Shown here in pieces: positions 1 through 8,746 of a DNA stretch of 25,899 nucleotides. The stretch comes from Verrucomicrobiales bacterium. Lineage in GTDB: Bacteria > Verrucomicrobiota > Verrucomicrobiia > Verrucomicrobiales > Akkermansiaceae. The DNA lies in NCBI GenBank assembly GCA_003527555.1, contig DPWT01000135.1, positions 1 through 25,899 on the forward strand, written 5' to 3'. The notes under the pieces were generated by a model. The model searched no databases, was not told the origin of the DNA, and saw only the letters and a list, made by a program, of their open reading frames with translations. Each line of letters opens with the position of its first letter. Position 1 is the stretch's first letter. Position numbers and translations under genes: made by a program.

Positions 1-1
1 A

Positions 2-682
2 GAGTTAATCCGACAGTGGGTTGCAGCCGAGCGCCTTGTTTCTGAGGAAAAAGCTGCATGGCAAGTGGAACAGAAGCGCATGCAGGAATTGCTCGGTCTT
101 TATCAGAAAGAACTACAGTTACTCGATGAAGAGCTGGGGAAATCCGGTGGTGCCGCCGATCTTATCGACAACGATAAGGATAAACTTGAAGTAAGAGTTA
201 AAAAATACCGTGCGGCTCAGGGTTTACTGGCTAAAACGATGGTGCGTCTTCTTCCTCGCGCTCAACAGCTGATTGCTTTCTTTCCTCAGCCGCTGCAGGA
301 TGAGCTATCGGCTGATATCGATGCCTTGAATACATCTGATGCCTTGAGTAAGTCACGTGACGTGCTTCGATCAATGATTTCTATTCTGACAACCGCAGAG
401 AGGTTTAACCGCAGTGTGACTCTAGTTGAGGAAACAAGAGTATTGGCCGGCGGTAAAAAAATCTCCGTTGATGTCATCTATCTGGGGCTTGCTCGTGCTT
501 TTTATACGGCTCGTTCAGGTGATGTTGCTGGTGTGGGTATACCACAAAAAGACGCATGGTCTTGGCAAGCTCGACCGGATATTGCCGATAATATTCGCCA
601 AGTCATTGCAGTCTATCGTAAGGACCAGCAACCCCAACTCCTCAGGCTGCCCATCGCCATCGATAAAGAGGGATCCAAGTAA
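2..682 (+). CDS. DUF3450 family protein, 5'-truncated by window edge
   Basis: The reading frame is open from base 2, so the start lies outside the window and the GTG at 65 need not be the start. The visible part (about 226 residues) begins with a charged, Gln/Glu-rich stretch likely to be coiled coil. A helical middle region (LLPRAQQLIAFFPQPL) and a C-terminal part with YLGLARAFYTARSG and DAWSW follow, which I recognise as the pattern of DUF3450. In Vibrio, Alteromonas and relatives, DUF3450 proteins are periplasmic and encoded just upstream of the TtpC-ExbB-ExbD-TonB cluster, as here. The exact role is not established; an accessory part in the periplasmic portion of the TonB complex is a plausible inference. 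The next gene starts 15 nt after the TAA stop, so co-transcription is likely. Confidence 0.75.
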   Translation, partial: ELIRQWVAAERLVSEEKAAWQVEQKRMQELLGLYQKELQLLDEELGKSGGAADLIDNDKDKLEVRVKKYRAAQGLLAKTMVRLLPRAQQLIAFFPQPLQDELSADIDALNTSDALSKSRDVLRSMISILTTAERFNRSVTLVEETRVLAGGKKISVDVIYLGLARAFYTARSGDVAGVGIPQKDAWSWQARPDIADNIRQVIAVYRKDQQPQLLRLPIAIDKEGSK

Positions 683-697
683 ACACATTAATTTAGT

Positions 698-2062
698 ATG
701 AAATCATTCATTCCAATAGGTTTAGTCCTGTTATCTGGTGTTGCGGTTGTTCAAGCGAATCCTGCAGAGAGTGCTCGCGAAGATCTGCGTGCCGCGCAGC
801 AGCGACTTGTGCAAATTCGCGAGACGATTGCGGCCGAAAAACCATTGTTGGCAAAGCGCTTCAACGACGTGCGATTTAAATTGTTAGAAAGTCGTCGCAA
901 GGTGCGCATTGCGCGTATGGCGGAGGTCGATCGTAAGGAGCTACTCAAAGCACTGGAAAAAAAGCATCATCTGTTTCAGCAAGATCATCTTTTCGTGACA
1001 GGGAAATTAAGTGACTATGGCCTTTCATTCGAAACCTTTCTTTTTCCCAGTGAGGAAGAGGTATATGAACATGCATTACGTGGCATTCGAGCAAACAGTG
1101 ACGACCCTCAAACACTTCTGGAGAAACGACTCGCAATGCTAGAAGCAGGGATGGATCGCCTTGAAAAGGTGATTGGCGGAACTTCTTTTATCGGAGAAGC
1201 CGTGGCGCCTGACGGCGAGGTAAAGCGTGGAACCTTTGCCCTTGCGGGCCCGTCAGCATGGTTTATTGCGGAGGATAATTCTTTGGCTGGTTATATTCTA
1301 CAGGATAAGGGTAGTCGTACGCGCAGGGTTCAGCCCGGTGAGCGGGGAGAAATCAAAACTGTTACTAGTGGAGGAGAGGCAAATCTCAGTATTGATGTCA
1401 CTGGCGGTAAGGCACTTGCGCTCGCTAGTATTGAATCGGATCCTTGGGAGATTTTTCGCAAGGGAGGATTCTGGATCTGGCCTATCCTCGGTATTGCACT
1501 GTTCTCTGCCGTATGTGGACTTATTAAGTTTGCCCAGATCGTAAGAATTAAAACGCCAGAGAGCGACTGGGTGACACGAATTCTCGCGGCATTAAGATCA
1601 GGTGACAAGTCAGAGGCAGAGCTCGTTGCTGGACGAGCTATTCATCCTGTATCAGGAGTCGTTGAGCAATGCCTTAGCTACGTTCATGCTGGCCCAGACG
1701 TGGTAGAGGAAGTGTTATATGAGCAGCTTATTGGTGTGCAAAACAAGCTGCAGAGCTGGTTACCATTCATCGCTGTGACTGCAGCCACAGCACCGCTGTT
1801 AGGTCTGCTAGGCACGGTTGCGGGTATGATCCGTACGTTCAATATCATTACGGTCTCGGGAACAGGCGATGCCAAACCTCTCGCAGGCGGTATCTCAGAG
1901 GCGTTAGTCACTACGCTGTTCGGTCTAGTTGTTGCCATACCGGCACTTATCATTCACGCGCTGCTTTCTCGCCGGTGTCAGGGGATTATCCAAAATACTG
2001 AAAAGTTGGGTCTTACCCTTGTCAATGGGTTGCGTGGTAAAGTTATAACGCCTAATTCCTGA
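698..2062 (+). CDS. TtpC-like MotA/TolQ/ExbB proton channel family protein
   Basis: This 454-residue protein has a signal peptide at 1-20 (cleavage probably after VQA). A long periplasmic helical/coiled-coil region covers about 25-110, followed by a beta-rich segment to about 250. A membrane helix spans about 256-275. The C-terminal MotA/TolQ/ExbB domain has two more helices, near 354-378 (APLLGLLGTVAGMI) and 398-423 (ISEALVTTLFGLVVAIP). ExbB itself is about half this length and lacks the periplasmic extension. The architecture matches TtpC, the extra component of Vibrio TonB2 systems that is needed for TonB2-dependent siderophore uptake. It probably works with the ExbB/ExbD motor encoded immediately downstream. 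The ATG at 698 gives an intact signal peptide; no clear Shine-Dalgarno is seen. It should sit in the inner membrane with a large periplasmic arm. Confidence 0.85.
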   Translation: MKSFIPIGLVLLSGVAVVQANPAESAREDLRAAQQRLVQIRETIAAEKPLLAKRFNDVRFKLLESRRKVRIARMAEVDRKELLKALEKKHHLFQQDHLFVTGKLSDYGLSFETFLFPSEEEVYEHALRGIRANSDDPQTLLEKRLAMLEAGMDRLEKVIGGTSFIGEAVAPDGEVKRGTFALAGPSAWFIAEDNSLAGYILQDKGSRTRRVQPGERGEIKTVTSGGEANLSIDVTGGKALALASIESDPWEIFRKGGFWIWPILGIALFSAVCGLIKFAQIVRIKTPESDWVTRILAALRSGDKSEAELVAGRAIHPVSGVVEQCLSYVHAGPDVVEEVLYEQLIGVQNKLQSWLPFIAVTAATAPLLGLLGTVAGMIRTFNIITVSGTGDAKPLAGGISEALVTTLFGLVVAIPALIIHALLSRRCQGIIQNTEKLGLTLVNGLRGKVITPNS

Positions 2063-2081
2063 TCTGCGATCATTTGCCTCT

Positions 2082-2597
2082 ATGTTTATCGAACTCCAGC
2101 AAGTCCTTCACCAAGGTGGCCCGATCTTTATTGGGTTGCTCATACTATGCGTTGGGCTCTACACGATGCTGGCGACTACATGGTTTGGTCTTGCCAGAGT
2201 GAAACGCGAGGTATCTGCTGCTGACTTTGGTGTATCGGAGTATCAGTCGCGCCGTGAAATCACCCGAGATTTTGTGGTGTTTGAACTGGATCGGTTGGCG
2301 TGGGTCGAGCGCCGCCTTCCCTTCATTGGTATCCTAGCGGCGGCAGCTCCATTGACTGGCTTGCTGGGGACAGTATCCGGTATGCTTGTTACTTTTTCTG
2401 GTCTCGCAAGCTCAACAGTTGCACAACCGATTGACAAAATTTCTGTTGGTATTTCTGAGGCTCTTATCACTACTCAGGCAGGCTTGCTCGTTGCCATCCC
2501 TGCTGCTTTTCTCCTTGCCATGCTGCGTAAGCAGACGCAATCCACACATGCCAACTTGCAACGCCACCTGCACCGGTCACTGGTTAGTGCAAAATGA
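2082..2597 (+). CDS. exbB: ExbB-type proton channel subunit
   Basis: This 171-residue inner-membrane protein has three predicted helices, at about 13-33, 79-104 and 122-146. The last two carry the MotA/TolQ/ExbB signature: PLTGLLGTVSGMLVTF, then VGISEALITTQAGLLVAIPA. ExbB forms the pentameric ring around an ExbD dimer and uses the proton-motive force to drive TonB. The gene lies 19 nt after the ttpC-like gene and 12 nt before exbD, the usual operon order. At 171 residues it is shorter than E. coli ExbB (244) and similar to the compact ExbB2 proteins of TtpC systems. TolQ is an alternative family name, but the TonB gene two positions downstream argues for ExbB. Confidence 0.9.
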   Translation: MFIELQQVLHQGGPIFIGLLILCVGLYTMLATTWFGLARVKREVSAADFGVSEYQSRREITRDFVVFELDRLAWVERRLPFIGILAAAAPLTGLLGTVSGMLVTFSGLASSTVAQPIDKISVGISEALITTQAGLLVAIPAAFLLAMLRKQTQSTHANLQRHLHRSLVSAK

Positions 2598-2609
2598 TCA
2601 TTTATCCAT

Positions 2610-3017
2610 ATGCGCCGATTTAGACATTTTAACGGTCAAGATGCAAACGCATCTGAGATTAACATTTCTCCTCTGATTGACGTAGTATTCATCCTGCTGA
2701 TCTTCTTTATTGTGACTACAGTATTCGTTGAAGAAACAGGTGTAGATGTGGATAAACCACGCGCGGCATCTGCCCAAGATCTCGAAAAAAACTCTATTTT
2801 GATCGCGGTGACATCAAATGGCCAAGTTTACCAAGGTGGGCGCAGCATCGGTGTCTCGGGCGTGCGTAGTGTTGTTGCCGCAATGCTTGAAGTCGATGAC
2901 CAGATGCCAGTCATCATTCAGGGTGATGCTTCGGCGAACCATGGAATCATTGTTAGTGTCATCGATGCGGCAAAACTTGCAGGTGCCAGAACAGTAAATC
3001 TAGCTACAACTAAATAA
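2610..3017 (+). CDS. exbD: ExbD/TolR-family energy transducer
   Basis: This 135-residue protein has a short cytoplasmic N terminus, then INISPLIDVVFILLIFFIVTT. It contains a single membrane helix and the conserved protonatable aspartate, Asp24 in PLID. A periplasmic domain of about 90 residues follows (MPVIIQGDASANHGIIVSVIDAAK), typical of ExbD/TolR. The Asp is the residue through which protons pass in the ExbB5-ExbD2 motor. The gene sits between exbB and tonB with gaps of 12 and 14 nt. The start ATG at 2610 gives the normal ExbD length. Nothing is missing compared with the family. Confidence 0.92.
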   Translation: MRRFRHFNGQDANASEINISPLIDVVFILLIFFIVTTVFVEETGVDVDKPRAASAQDLEKNSILIAVTSNGQVYQGGRSIGVSGVRSVVAAMLEVDDQMPVIIQGDASANHGIIVSVIDAAKLAGARTVNLATTK

Positions 3018-3031
3018 CAGGTGGTATTATT

Positions 3032-3736
3032 ATGAAACTCAAATCGATTATTCTTGGTGTTGCCACCACCGCCGTTTTGTTGGTGGTGTTGATAGTCCCT
3101 CGAATGATGGTGCTGGACAACACAGCCAAGGAGTTCGATATTCGGGAAATTGAGACAGTTAGCCTGCCAGAACCACCACCGCCGCCATTGGATGAGGTTC
3201 CTGAAGAGGATGTCCCGCCACCGCCACCACCAGCGTTAATTGATTTACGAACTACTCTAGATATAAGTCAGCCGACACTTCCAGTTTCCATCTCTAAAAT
3301 TGACCCGCGATTGGTCGTAGATACTTTTTTCCCTGATCAACCACCGTCACCGCTGCCTGTTATTGTTAAACCGCGCCCCAAGCCGGTAGTAAAACCCCAT
3401 ACGCCCAAGTCATCTCGCCCGACACTGAAGCCATCGCCGCCGATGCCTAAATCTGAGTATTCTCTGGGTGAACTCGATCGCAAACCGCAACTCATTAGTA
3501 ACCCGTCGGTCACCTTTCCACGCAGTATTCGCGGAGCAAGCAGTGGTCGCGTGGTTGTGCGCGTTGCCATCTTGCCGTCAGGCCGGAGTAAATATGTCTC
3601 CACGGTCTCCAGTACGCATCCCGCACTCATTCCGCTTGCAAGAAAAATTGCCAACGGTTCGCGTTTCACGCCACCGACGCGGCAGGGGAGTCCAGTAAAA
3701 GCTGTTATGACCTGGCCCATCACTATCAAAAAATAA
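3032..3736 (+). CDS. tonB: TonB energy-transducing protein
   Basis: This 234-residue protein has an N-terminal membrane anchor at about 5-25. A long Pro/Lys-rich periplasmic spacer follows, including runs of five (48-52) and six (62-67) consecutive prolines and a KPRPKP-like stretch near 120. The C-terminal TonB domain covers about 150-234 (GRVVVRVAILPSGRSKYVSTV, then RFTPPTRQGSPVKAVMTWP). TonB spans the periplasm and transmits ExbB/ExbD motor force to the TonB box of outer-membrane receptors. An AGGTGG placed 8 nt before the ATG is one of the few recognisable Shine-Dalgarno sequences in the window. The TPR gene starts one base after the stop codon. The polyproline runs would be expected to stall ribosomes without EF-P. 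Confidence 0.92.
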   Translation: MKLKSIILGVATTAVLLVVLIVPRMMVLDNTAKEFDIREIETVSLPEPPPPPLDEVPEEDVPPPPPPALIDLRTTLDISQPTLPVSISKIDPRLVVDTFFPDQPPSPLPVIVKPRPKPVVKPHTPKSSRPTLKPSPPMPKSEYSLGELDRKPQLISNPSVTFPRSIRGASSGRVVVRVAILPSGRSKYVSTVSSTHPALIPLARKIANGSRFTPPTRQGSPVKAVMTWPITIKK

Positions 3737-3737
3737 T

Positions 3738-5105
3738 ATGAAGTTTATTAATTTTAAATTCTCAGTTTTCTATTTTCTGCTCGTTGCTGTGGCAAGCGCT
3801 GCGGAGCCATTACCTTTGTCGAAGGACTACTGGAAGGATGAGACGTTCCTGAAATCGTTCAACGGATCTTATCGGATCAATGCGCGTATTGAACCCAACG
3901 TGACCACCGAAGAAATGAATCTGTTAGTTTCTATCAAAGAACTGATGGCGGACGGCAAACGCAAGGAGGCATTGGGAAAACTCGAAGCTAGCGCACTAGT
4001 GAAATCATCTGCGGCGGTTGCGTTCAATGCAGGAAACATTCAGTTCGAACTTGGCGGGCTCAAACAGGCCGCGGACTACTACCAATCGGCATTAAAAATC
4101 TTCCCCAGCTTCAGGCGTGCCCACCGAGGTCTTGGATTTGTCTATGTGCGTGAGAACGACTGGGACAAAGCGCTTGCCTCGTTGTCTGAAGCGATTCGAT
4201 TAGGTGATCAGGATGGTTCAACATATGGACAGCTTGCCTATGGTCGTATGCATAAAGATCAATATGCATCAGCTCTGCAAGCATTCCGCCTTGCGCAGAT
4301 TACGCAACCAGAAAACATCGATTGGAAAGCGGGTGTAGCCCAGTGCCTGCAACACTTGAAACGTAACGAGGAAGCTCTCGCTCTGCTTGATGAAGTGATT
4401 GCAGTCCGCCCGCAAGAGGTTTCTTACTATCTGCTTCAGTCGTCTATACACCTCGCAATGGAGCGCCAAGACGAGGCGATTACAAACCTCGATCTTGTCC
4501 GCCGTATGGGGCAACTTAATGCTGAAAATCACCTTCTGTTGGCGAATCTTCATCTGCGTGCTGGCAATAACCATCTGGCTCGACCGCTACTGATGGAGGC
4601 GCTCGGGATGGAGGCGAAGCCGCCACTGGTTTCGACCTTGAATACGCTCGAATTTATTACCCAGACAGGTGACTGGAAACTTGCTCGTGACTTTGCCCTC
4701 ACCACAGATAAAGAATACGAGCGTAACAAAGGCAAGCTTGAGCAAAAACAACGCCGTCTCACTGCGCTTATTCAGATTGAATCAGGTGATGATCCTGAGG
4801 TGGGCGCTGCCACACTGGAGCGACTCGTCAAGACCGACCCGCTCGATGCCGACTCATTGTTTCTATTGGGCCGCTATCGTGCTTCTGAAAAGCGCTACGA
4901 GTTTGCTGAAATGTTATTTCAACAAGCACAACGTATCGACGGTCATAAATACAATGTATCACTCGAGCTAGCCAAACTTTACGTTGCAACTTCACGCTAT
5001 TCTGATGCTTTGAAGCAGCTTGATAGTGCGCTCAGTATCCGCCAATCCGATGTAATCCAACGCTACCGCCAAGCGGTGGCAAATCTTGCGGAGGCTGCAC
5101 GATAA
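3738..5105 (+). CDS. Secreted TPR-repeat protein of the TonB operon
   Basis: This 455-residue protein has an N-terminal signal peptide at about 1-22 (FYFLLVAVASAA, cleavage near AEPLP). The rest is mostly tandem tetratricopeptide repeats, for example AFNAGNIQFELGGLKQAADY, then AHRGLGFVYVRENDWDKAL, then STYGQLAYGRMHKDQYASAL. Repeats continue to the C terminus. TPR solenoids bind other proteins, so a periplasmic scaffold for the TonB complex is a reasonable inference. TPR genes end many DUF3450-TtpC-ExbB-ExbD-TonB clusters. It is the last gene of this operon; the minus-strand ABC gene converges on it, with stop codons only about 30 nt apart. No specific partner can be named from sequence. Confidence 0.85.
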   Translation: MKFINFKFSVFYFLLVAVASAAEPLPLSKDYWKDETFLKSFNGSYRINARIEPNVTTEEMNLLVSIKELMADGKRKEALGKLEASALVKSSAAVAFNAGNIQFELGGLKQAADYYQSALKIFPSFRRAHRGLGFVYVRENDWDKALASLSEAIRLGDQDGSTYGQLAYGRMHKDQYASALQAFRLAQITQPENIDWKAGVAQCLQHLKRNEEALALLDEVIAVRPQEVSYYLLQSSIHLAMERQDEAITNLDLVRRMGQLNAENHLLLANLHLRAGNNHLARPLLMEALGMEAKPPLVSTLNTLEFITQTGDWKLARDFALTTDKEYERNKGKLEQKQRRLTALIQIESGDDPEVGAATLERLVKTDPLDADSLFLLGRYRASEKRYEFAEMLFQQAQRIDGHKYNVSLELAKLYVATSRYSDALKQLDSALSIRQSDVIQRYRQAVANLAEAAR

Positions 5106-5134
5106 ATAGGCGATACTTTATGCTGGGCATTGCC

Positions 5135-8100
5135 TTACTTTACACGGTGTTTCCTGATAAGTAATATGGTGGTGGTGATGCTAAGACAAAGAGCAATACA
5201 ACCACAAAGAACCCAGAGGCATGCAGCGGCTGTTTTGGTCTCTACGCCAAGCCAGTATTTCCACTCGGCGAGGAAGATGTTACGCTTATTTTCCTGTCGC
5301 CAGTCTATTCTGTCCAACTCAGCTTTACCTACTAACAAATCGGTGCGTGAGTTGACAAAAAATTCACTTAGAGGTTGAGTCTCGATGCCTTCGTCATCGG
5401 GATACGGTGAGATTGCTAATAGCTCATCCATGCTCTTTTTTCTTCCTGTCTGGGTGATTTTTTCTGCAAGGTCACGGGCTTTTTTGTAGTCCTCTGCTTC
5501 CGCTGCCATAAGTCGGCGCAGTGCCTCTTTGAGGATGTCGAGACGCGCGTTCTCCTTGGGATTGAGTTTTTTGGATTTGTCCCCCGCAAGTTGGGTTTCA
5601 ACTTTCTTTTTGAGTGGGTCGATTCTAGCTTGAATCTTCCTGCGATTCTTTTCAAATGGATTCTCTGCCGCTTGATTGACCATCATTCCCTCATAGGCGT
5701 AGCGTAGCGGCATCAGACGAGCGGGGATCGGTTCTATCCCAGCGGCGCGTCCGTCATCGGCGCCCTCAAACATACCTCGATTCATTTCTTCAAACGACAC
5801 CAATGCACCTGCCAAAAGGATTTGTGGTATTAGCAATAAAGGCACGGAGCTAAGAGCGGCTCGCTCGGTAGTTACTACTGCGGAAACCACCATTGCCATC
5901 GCGGTGCCACAAAGAGTGATTACCGTCATCCATCCCCAATGGAGCAAAAACATACCATGTACTTCGAGCATGCTGTGACCCACCCAAGTATATACACAGC
6001 ACTGCAAGACGGCGAGCACAGCAAGTGCTGAAAACTTTGAAATCACATAGAATAGCGTGCCAGATCGGCAGTTGCGTTCGCGTCTGAGAATGGGTGAATC
6101 GCGGAGGATTTCGGTTGCGCTATTAGTAAGCCCGAGGAACATGCCTATCGTTGCTGTTAGGAAAATATAAACTGGCATGTGCAGACCGCTATGGAATGCA
6201 TATGAGCCCTCGGGTGATGCGCGCAGGGTGGTGCCGATGAGTGCTGCTAGCAGTGGGGCTTCCAGAAGAATGCTGTAGATAGTGCCACGATTTCTGAACT
6301 TGGATCTAAGAGAGCGGCGAAAGTGGGTGCGCAACAGTCGATTCCATTCAGAGAGCCGCTGGCGGCGACCGGGTGAGGGAACTGCGGTATTGTCACTGGC
6401 TTTGCCTGTGTCTCCGAGTCTGCTATGATCAGGTTGGTCCCCACGCGCTACCTCGTTAACAAGTAGGCTTCCCTCAAATCGCTCTTGCCAGAATGTGGGA
6501 GGGAAACGGCGAATGCTTTCAGTTTCTCTACCTGCAGGCCCGTAGAGAGGGGTTTCTATGACGTCAAAAACAAAGTCTGCACTTACCTGTTGATCCTTAA
6601 TTTTTTGTGGCGAGAGAATTTGGAGTTCATTACATGCCTCGCGAAAATACTTACCCATTTCCATCGGGGTGCCAAAAAATGTAACTCTACCTCCTTGATC
6701 CAGCATCAGCACTTTATCAAAAAGCCGTAATACTTTTGCGCCCGGGCGGTGTAGTGATGCAATGACGATATTGTCTCGCGAGAGCGTATGCAGACTCTCG
6801 GTGACGTGTTCTGAATCCTTTGAAGAGAGCCCTGATATGGGTTCATCAAAAAGAAAAATCTCAGCTGGGCTACTTAAGTCTAGCCCCAAGTTCAAGCGCC
6901 CGCGTTCGCCCCCACTTAGTGTTTTTTCACCGGGTGAGCCGACCTTTCTATGTGCCAGAGGCTGGAGAGCAAGCTCGGCAATTATAGCGTCAACTCGCTT
7001 TGAGTGATCAGCAGATGATAAGTGTGGTTTACGGATCGTCGAGGCATTGATCAGATGTTCTCTCACTGTGAGTTGCGGGTTGAGTGCCTCCTCTTGGGGC
7101 ATACTCGCAATGAACTGAGCAAGGCGATTACGGTTCTCGTAAAGTGAGACGTTATTTAGCCGGACGTGACCTCGTCTTGGGCGTAAATGGCTTGCAAGGT
7201 GTGCTAACAGCGTGCTTTTGCCACAACCACTAGGGCCCATAATACAGAGCATTTCCCCTCGTTTGACCGTGAAAGAAACGTTATCCAGCACCACTTTATC
7301 GGCACTGAATTTATGGCTTAGGTTATCAACTGATAATTCACGAATAACTGCTCGCTCCTCGTTGAGTAGCCCTTCGCTAAATCGGCACCTAACAGCTTGG
7401 TTGGGGCTCAGACGAATAAGCGCACCGTCTGTCAGTTTGCAGTTTTCTCGTATCGGGTGACCATTCACCATGACAGCACGTTCCGCTTCTAAAACGCTGA
7501 GGTAGCCCTCGGCTGTTTGCGGGTTGTAATTGATACGAAGTATGACCCGTCGTGCCAGCCCCGGAGTGAGTAACACGTCTCCACGTTTGAGTGCGGATGA
7601 GTCATTGGACACAATACAGTCATGCCCAGAGGCATTCATTTTGAAGCGGTTTCCTGAGGCCATTGCTTGTTTACGCAAATCTTCCAAGTGGGTGGGCGCA
7701 CCGTTTTCTAACAATAGCTTAGCCTGTACGGGTAGTTCATGTATTTCACCCGGCACCATGGGTTTTCCGTCCGGTAAACGCAGGCTGGATTCCATGAGAG
7801 CCTTGACTTGCACATTGAACCCAAAGTCTAGCTGCACGGCACTTTGGCGCGAGCGTACGCGGTTAACTGTGAGTGAATTATTATCTTCATTCAGGTAGAG
7901 CGACTGCCGATGTCCAGTGCGAGCACAGTTGAGGAAGAAAGAAATATCTTCTGCAGTGATTACCCAGTCAGGCAGGGCGATACTTTGGTGCTTGCGCAGA
8001 CGTATTAGTTGACCGCTTTGCAGCGAGCTGCCACTGATCCAGATTGGATCGCTTCCAGTATTGCGGATCACGATCAGCTGTTTTGTACGGTAGGCTGAAA

Positions 8101-8665
8101 AAGCAAACTTCTGATTTTGACCAAGAATTTTTACGTCGGCGCTGTCTGCATGACCAAATGTCACTTTATCAAACGGAAGTTTCACCGTGTGTGGCTCGCC
8201 TTTCATCTCGCTCATGATGGCGGCACCGGCATCCTCTGCGTTAAGGTTTTGCATCACTTTATTGAATGCTTGGCTGCCGCGAAAAAACGATCCAGAGGCC
8301 CCGACGAGTAGGAAAAGTTGCAGTCCGAGGGAGGTTTTTTCGTCATCGTCCAAGGCATTCCGCAGGTTCTCTGCTACCTTTTCTGGAGCTCTCGGGATGG
8401 CTAGTGCACGGTGCAAGCGACGGGCCAGCCAAGAGTGATCTGCTTCGGGAAATGTATGGCGTAACAGGTCGAGTGCAATTTCAGCTTCTGCGAGATCTAC
8501 ACGGCTATCTAGGGCTACGAAGGAAGCAAAAATATCTACTAGTTCGCCAGCTCGCTCGATACCCTTGGGAGCAGGGGGCATCATCCTCCGAATCAGTGGA
8601 ATATTTTCCAACCACCCGAATAGAGGGCGTTTGTCATTGTTCTGTTCATCGATTACCTCTTCCAC
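5135..8665 (-). CDS. Multidomain ABC transporter: TerB-like region, FHA-like region, ABC ATPase, ABCG-type permease
   Basis: This 1176-residue fusion protein begins with a helical region at about 30-160 that resembles TerB-like domains (VDIFASFVALDSRVDLAEAE). A beta-rich middle at about 170-440 includes a stretch like an FHA domain (VILRINYNP, then VMVNGHPIRENCKLTDGALI). The ABC ATPase has Walker A GPSGCGKST at 477-485, signature LSGGE at 583-587, Walker B FLFDEP at 604-609 and an H-loop in IASLHRP. From about 790 there is an ABC-2/ABCG-type permease with several membrane helices. A Lys/Glu-rich coiled-coil insert lies at about 1000-1100, before the last helix near the C terminus. Nucleotide-binding followed by membrane domain is the ABCG order, and FHA-ABC-permease fusions are known in bacteria. 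Substrate unknown. The start is GTG at 8665; ATGs at 8584 and 8581 are alternatives. Confidence 0.8.
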   Translation of the reverse strand: MEEVIDEQNNDKRPLFGWLENIPLIRRMMPPAPKGIERAGELVDIFASFVALDSRVDLAEAEIALDLLRHTFPEADHSWLARRLHRALAIPRAPEKVAENLRNALDDDEKTSLGLQLFLLVGASGSFFRGSQAFNKVMQNLNAEDAGAAIMSEMKGEPHTVKLPFDKVTFGHADSADVKILGQNQKFAFSAYRTKQLIVIRNTGSDPIWISGSSLQSGQLIRLRKHQSIALPDWVITAEDISFFLNCARTGHRQSLYLNEDNNSLTVNRVRSRQSAVQLDFGFNVQVKALMESSLRLPDGKPMVPGEIHELPVQAKLLLENGAPTHLEDLRKQAMASGNRFKMNASGHDCIVSNDSSALKRGDVLLTPGLARRVILRINYNPQTAEGYLSVLEAERAVMVNGHPIRENCKLTDGALIRLSPNQAVRCRFSEGLLNEERAVIRELSVDNLSHKFSADKVVLDNVSFTVKRGEMLCIMGPSGCGKSTLLAHLASHLRPRRGHVRLNNVSLYENRNRLAQFIASMPQEEALNPQLTVREHLINASTIRKPHLSSADHSKRVDAIIAELALQPLAHRKVGSPGEKTLSGGERGRLNLGLDLSSPAEIFLFDEPISGLSSKDSEHVTESLHTLSRDNIVIASLHRPGAKVLRLFDKVLMLDQGGRVTFFGTPMEMGKYFREACNELQILSPQKIKDQQVSADFVFDVIETPLYGPAGRETESIRRFPPTFWQERFEGSLLVNEVARGDQPDHSRLGDTGKASDNTAVPSPGRRQRLSEWNRLLRTHFRRSLRSKFRNRGTIYSILLEAPLLAALIGTTLRASPEGSYAFHSGLHMPVYIFLTATIGMFLGLTNSATEILRDSPILRRERNCRSGTLFYVISKFSALAVLAVLQCCVYTWVGHSMLEVHGMFLLHWGWMTVITLCGTAMAMVVSAVVTTERAALSSVPLLLIPQILLAGALVSFEEMNRGMFEGADDGRAAGIEPIPARLMPLRYAYEGMMVNQAAENPFEKNRRKIQARIDPLKKKVETQLAGDKSKKLNPKENARLDILKEALRRLMAAEAEDYKKARDLAEKITQTGRKKSMDELLAISPYPDDEGIETQPLSEFFVNSRTDLLVGKAELDRIDWRQENKRNIFLAEWKYWLGVETKTAAACLWVLCGCIALCLSITTTILLIRKHRVK

Positions 8666-8724
8666 GCGTTTATATTATCGGGAAATACAATGAGCGCAAG
8701 CATCCTGCGATATGGTATTTTTTG

Positions 8725-8746
8725 GAGAAAAATGCCACATTTTCTC
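8725..8746. promoter_or_regulatory. Inverted repeat in the divergent ABC-transporter/ftsH promoter region
   Basis: The 163-nt gap between the two divergent genes holds a perfect 7-bp inverted repeat, GAGAAAA at 8725-8731 and TTTTCTC at 8740-8746, separated by eight bases. A shorter repeat, GCTAG-CTT-CTAGC, lies near 8780. Both promoters must fall within this gap. The larger repeat could be an operator for a dimeric regulator or the stem of a leader hairpin. AT-rich sequence produces such repeats by chance, so the call is tentative. Confidence 0.3.

Noticed and set aside
3337..3729. 130-residue minus-strand frame opposite tonB
   Set aside because: It mirrors the Pro-rich tonB coding sequence (Gly/Arg-rich product) and has no start context; it is a shadow of tonB.
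5109..5134. Possible terminator between the TPR gene and the converging ABC gene
   Set aside because: GGCGAT can pair with ATTGCC (one G-T pair), but the loop is 14 nt and no T-run follows on either strand. Too weak to call.
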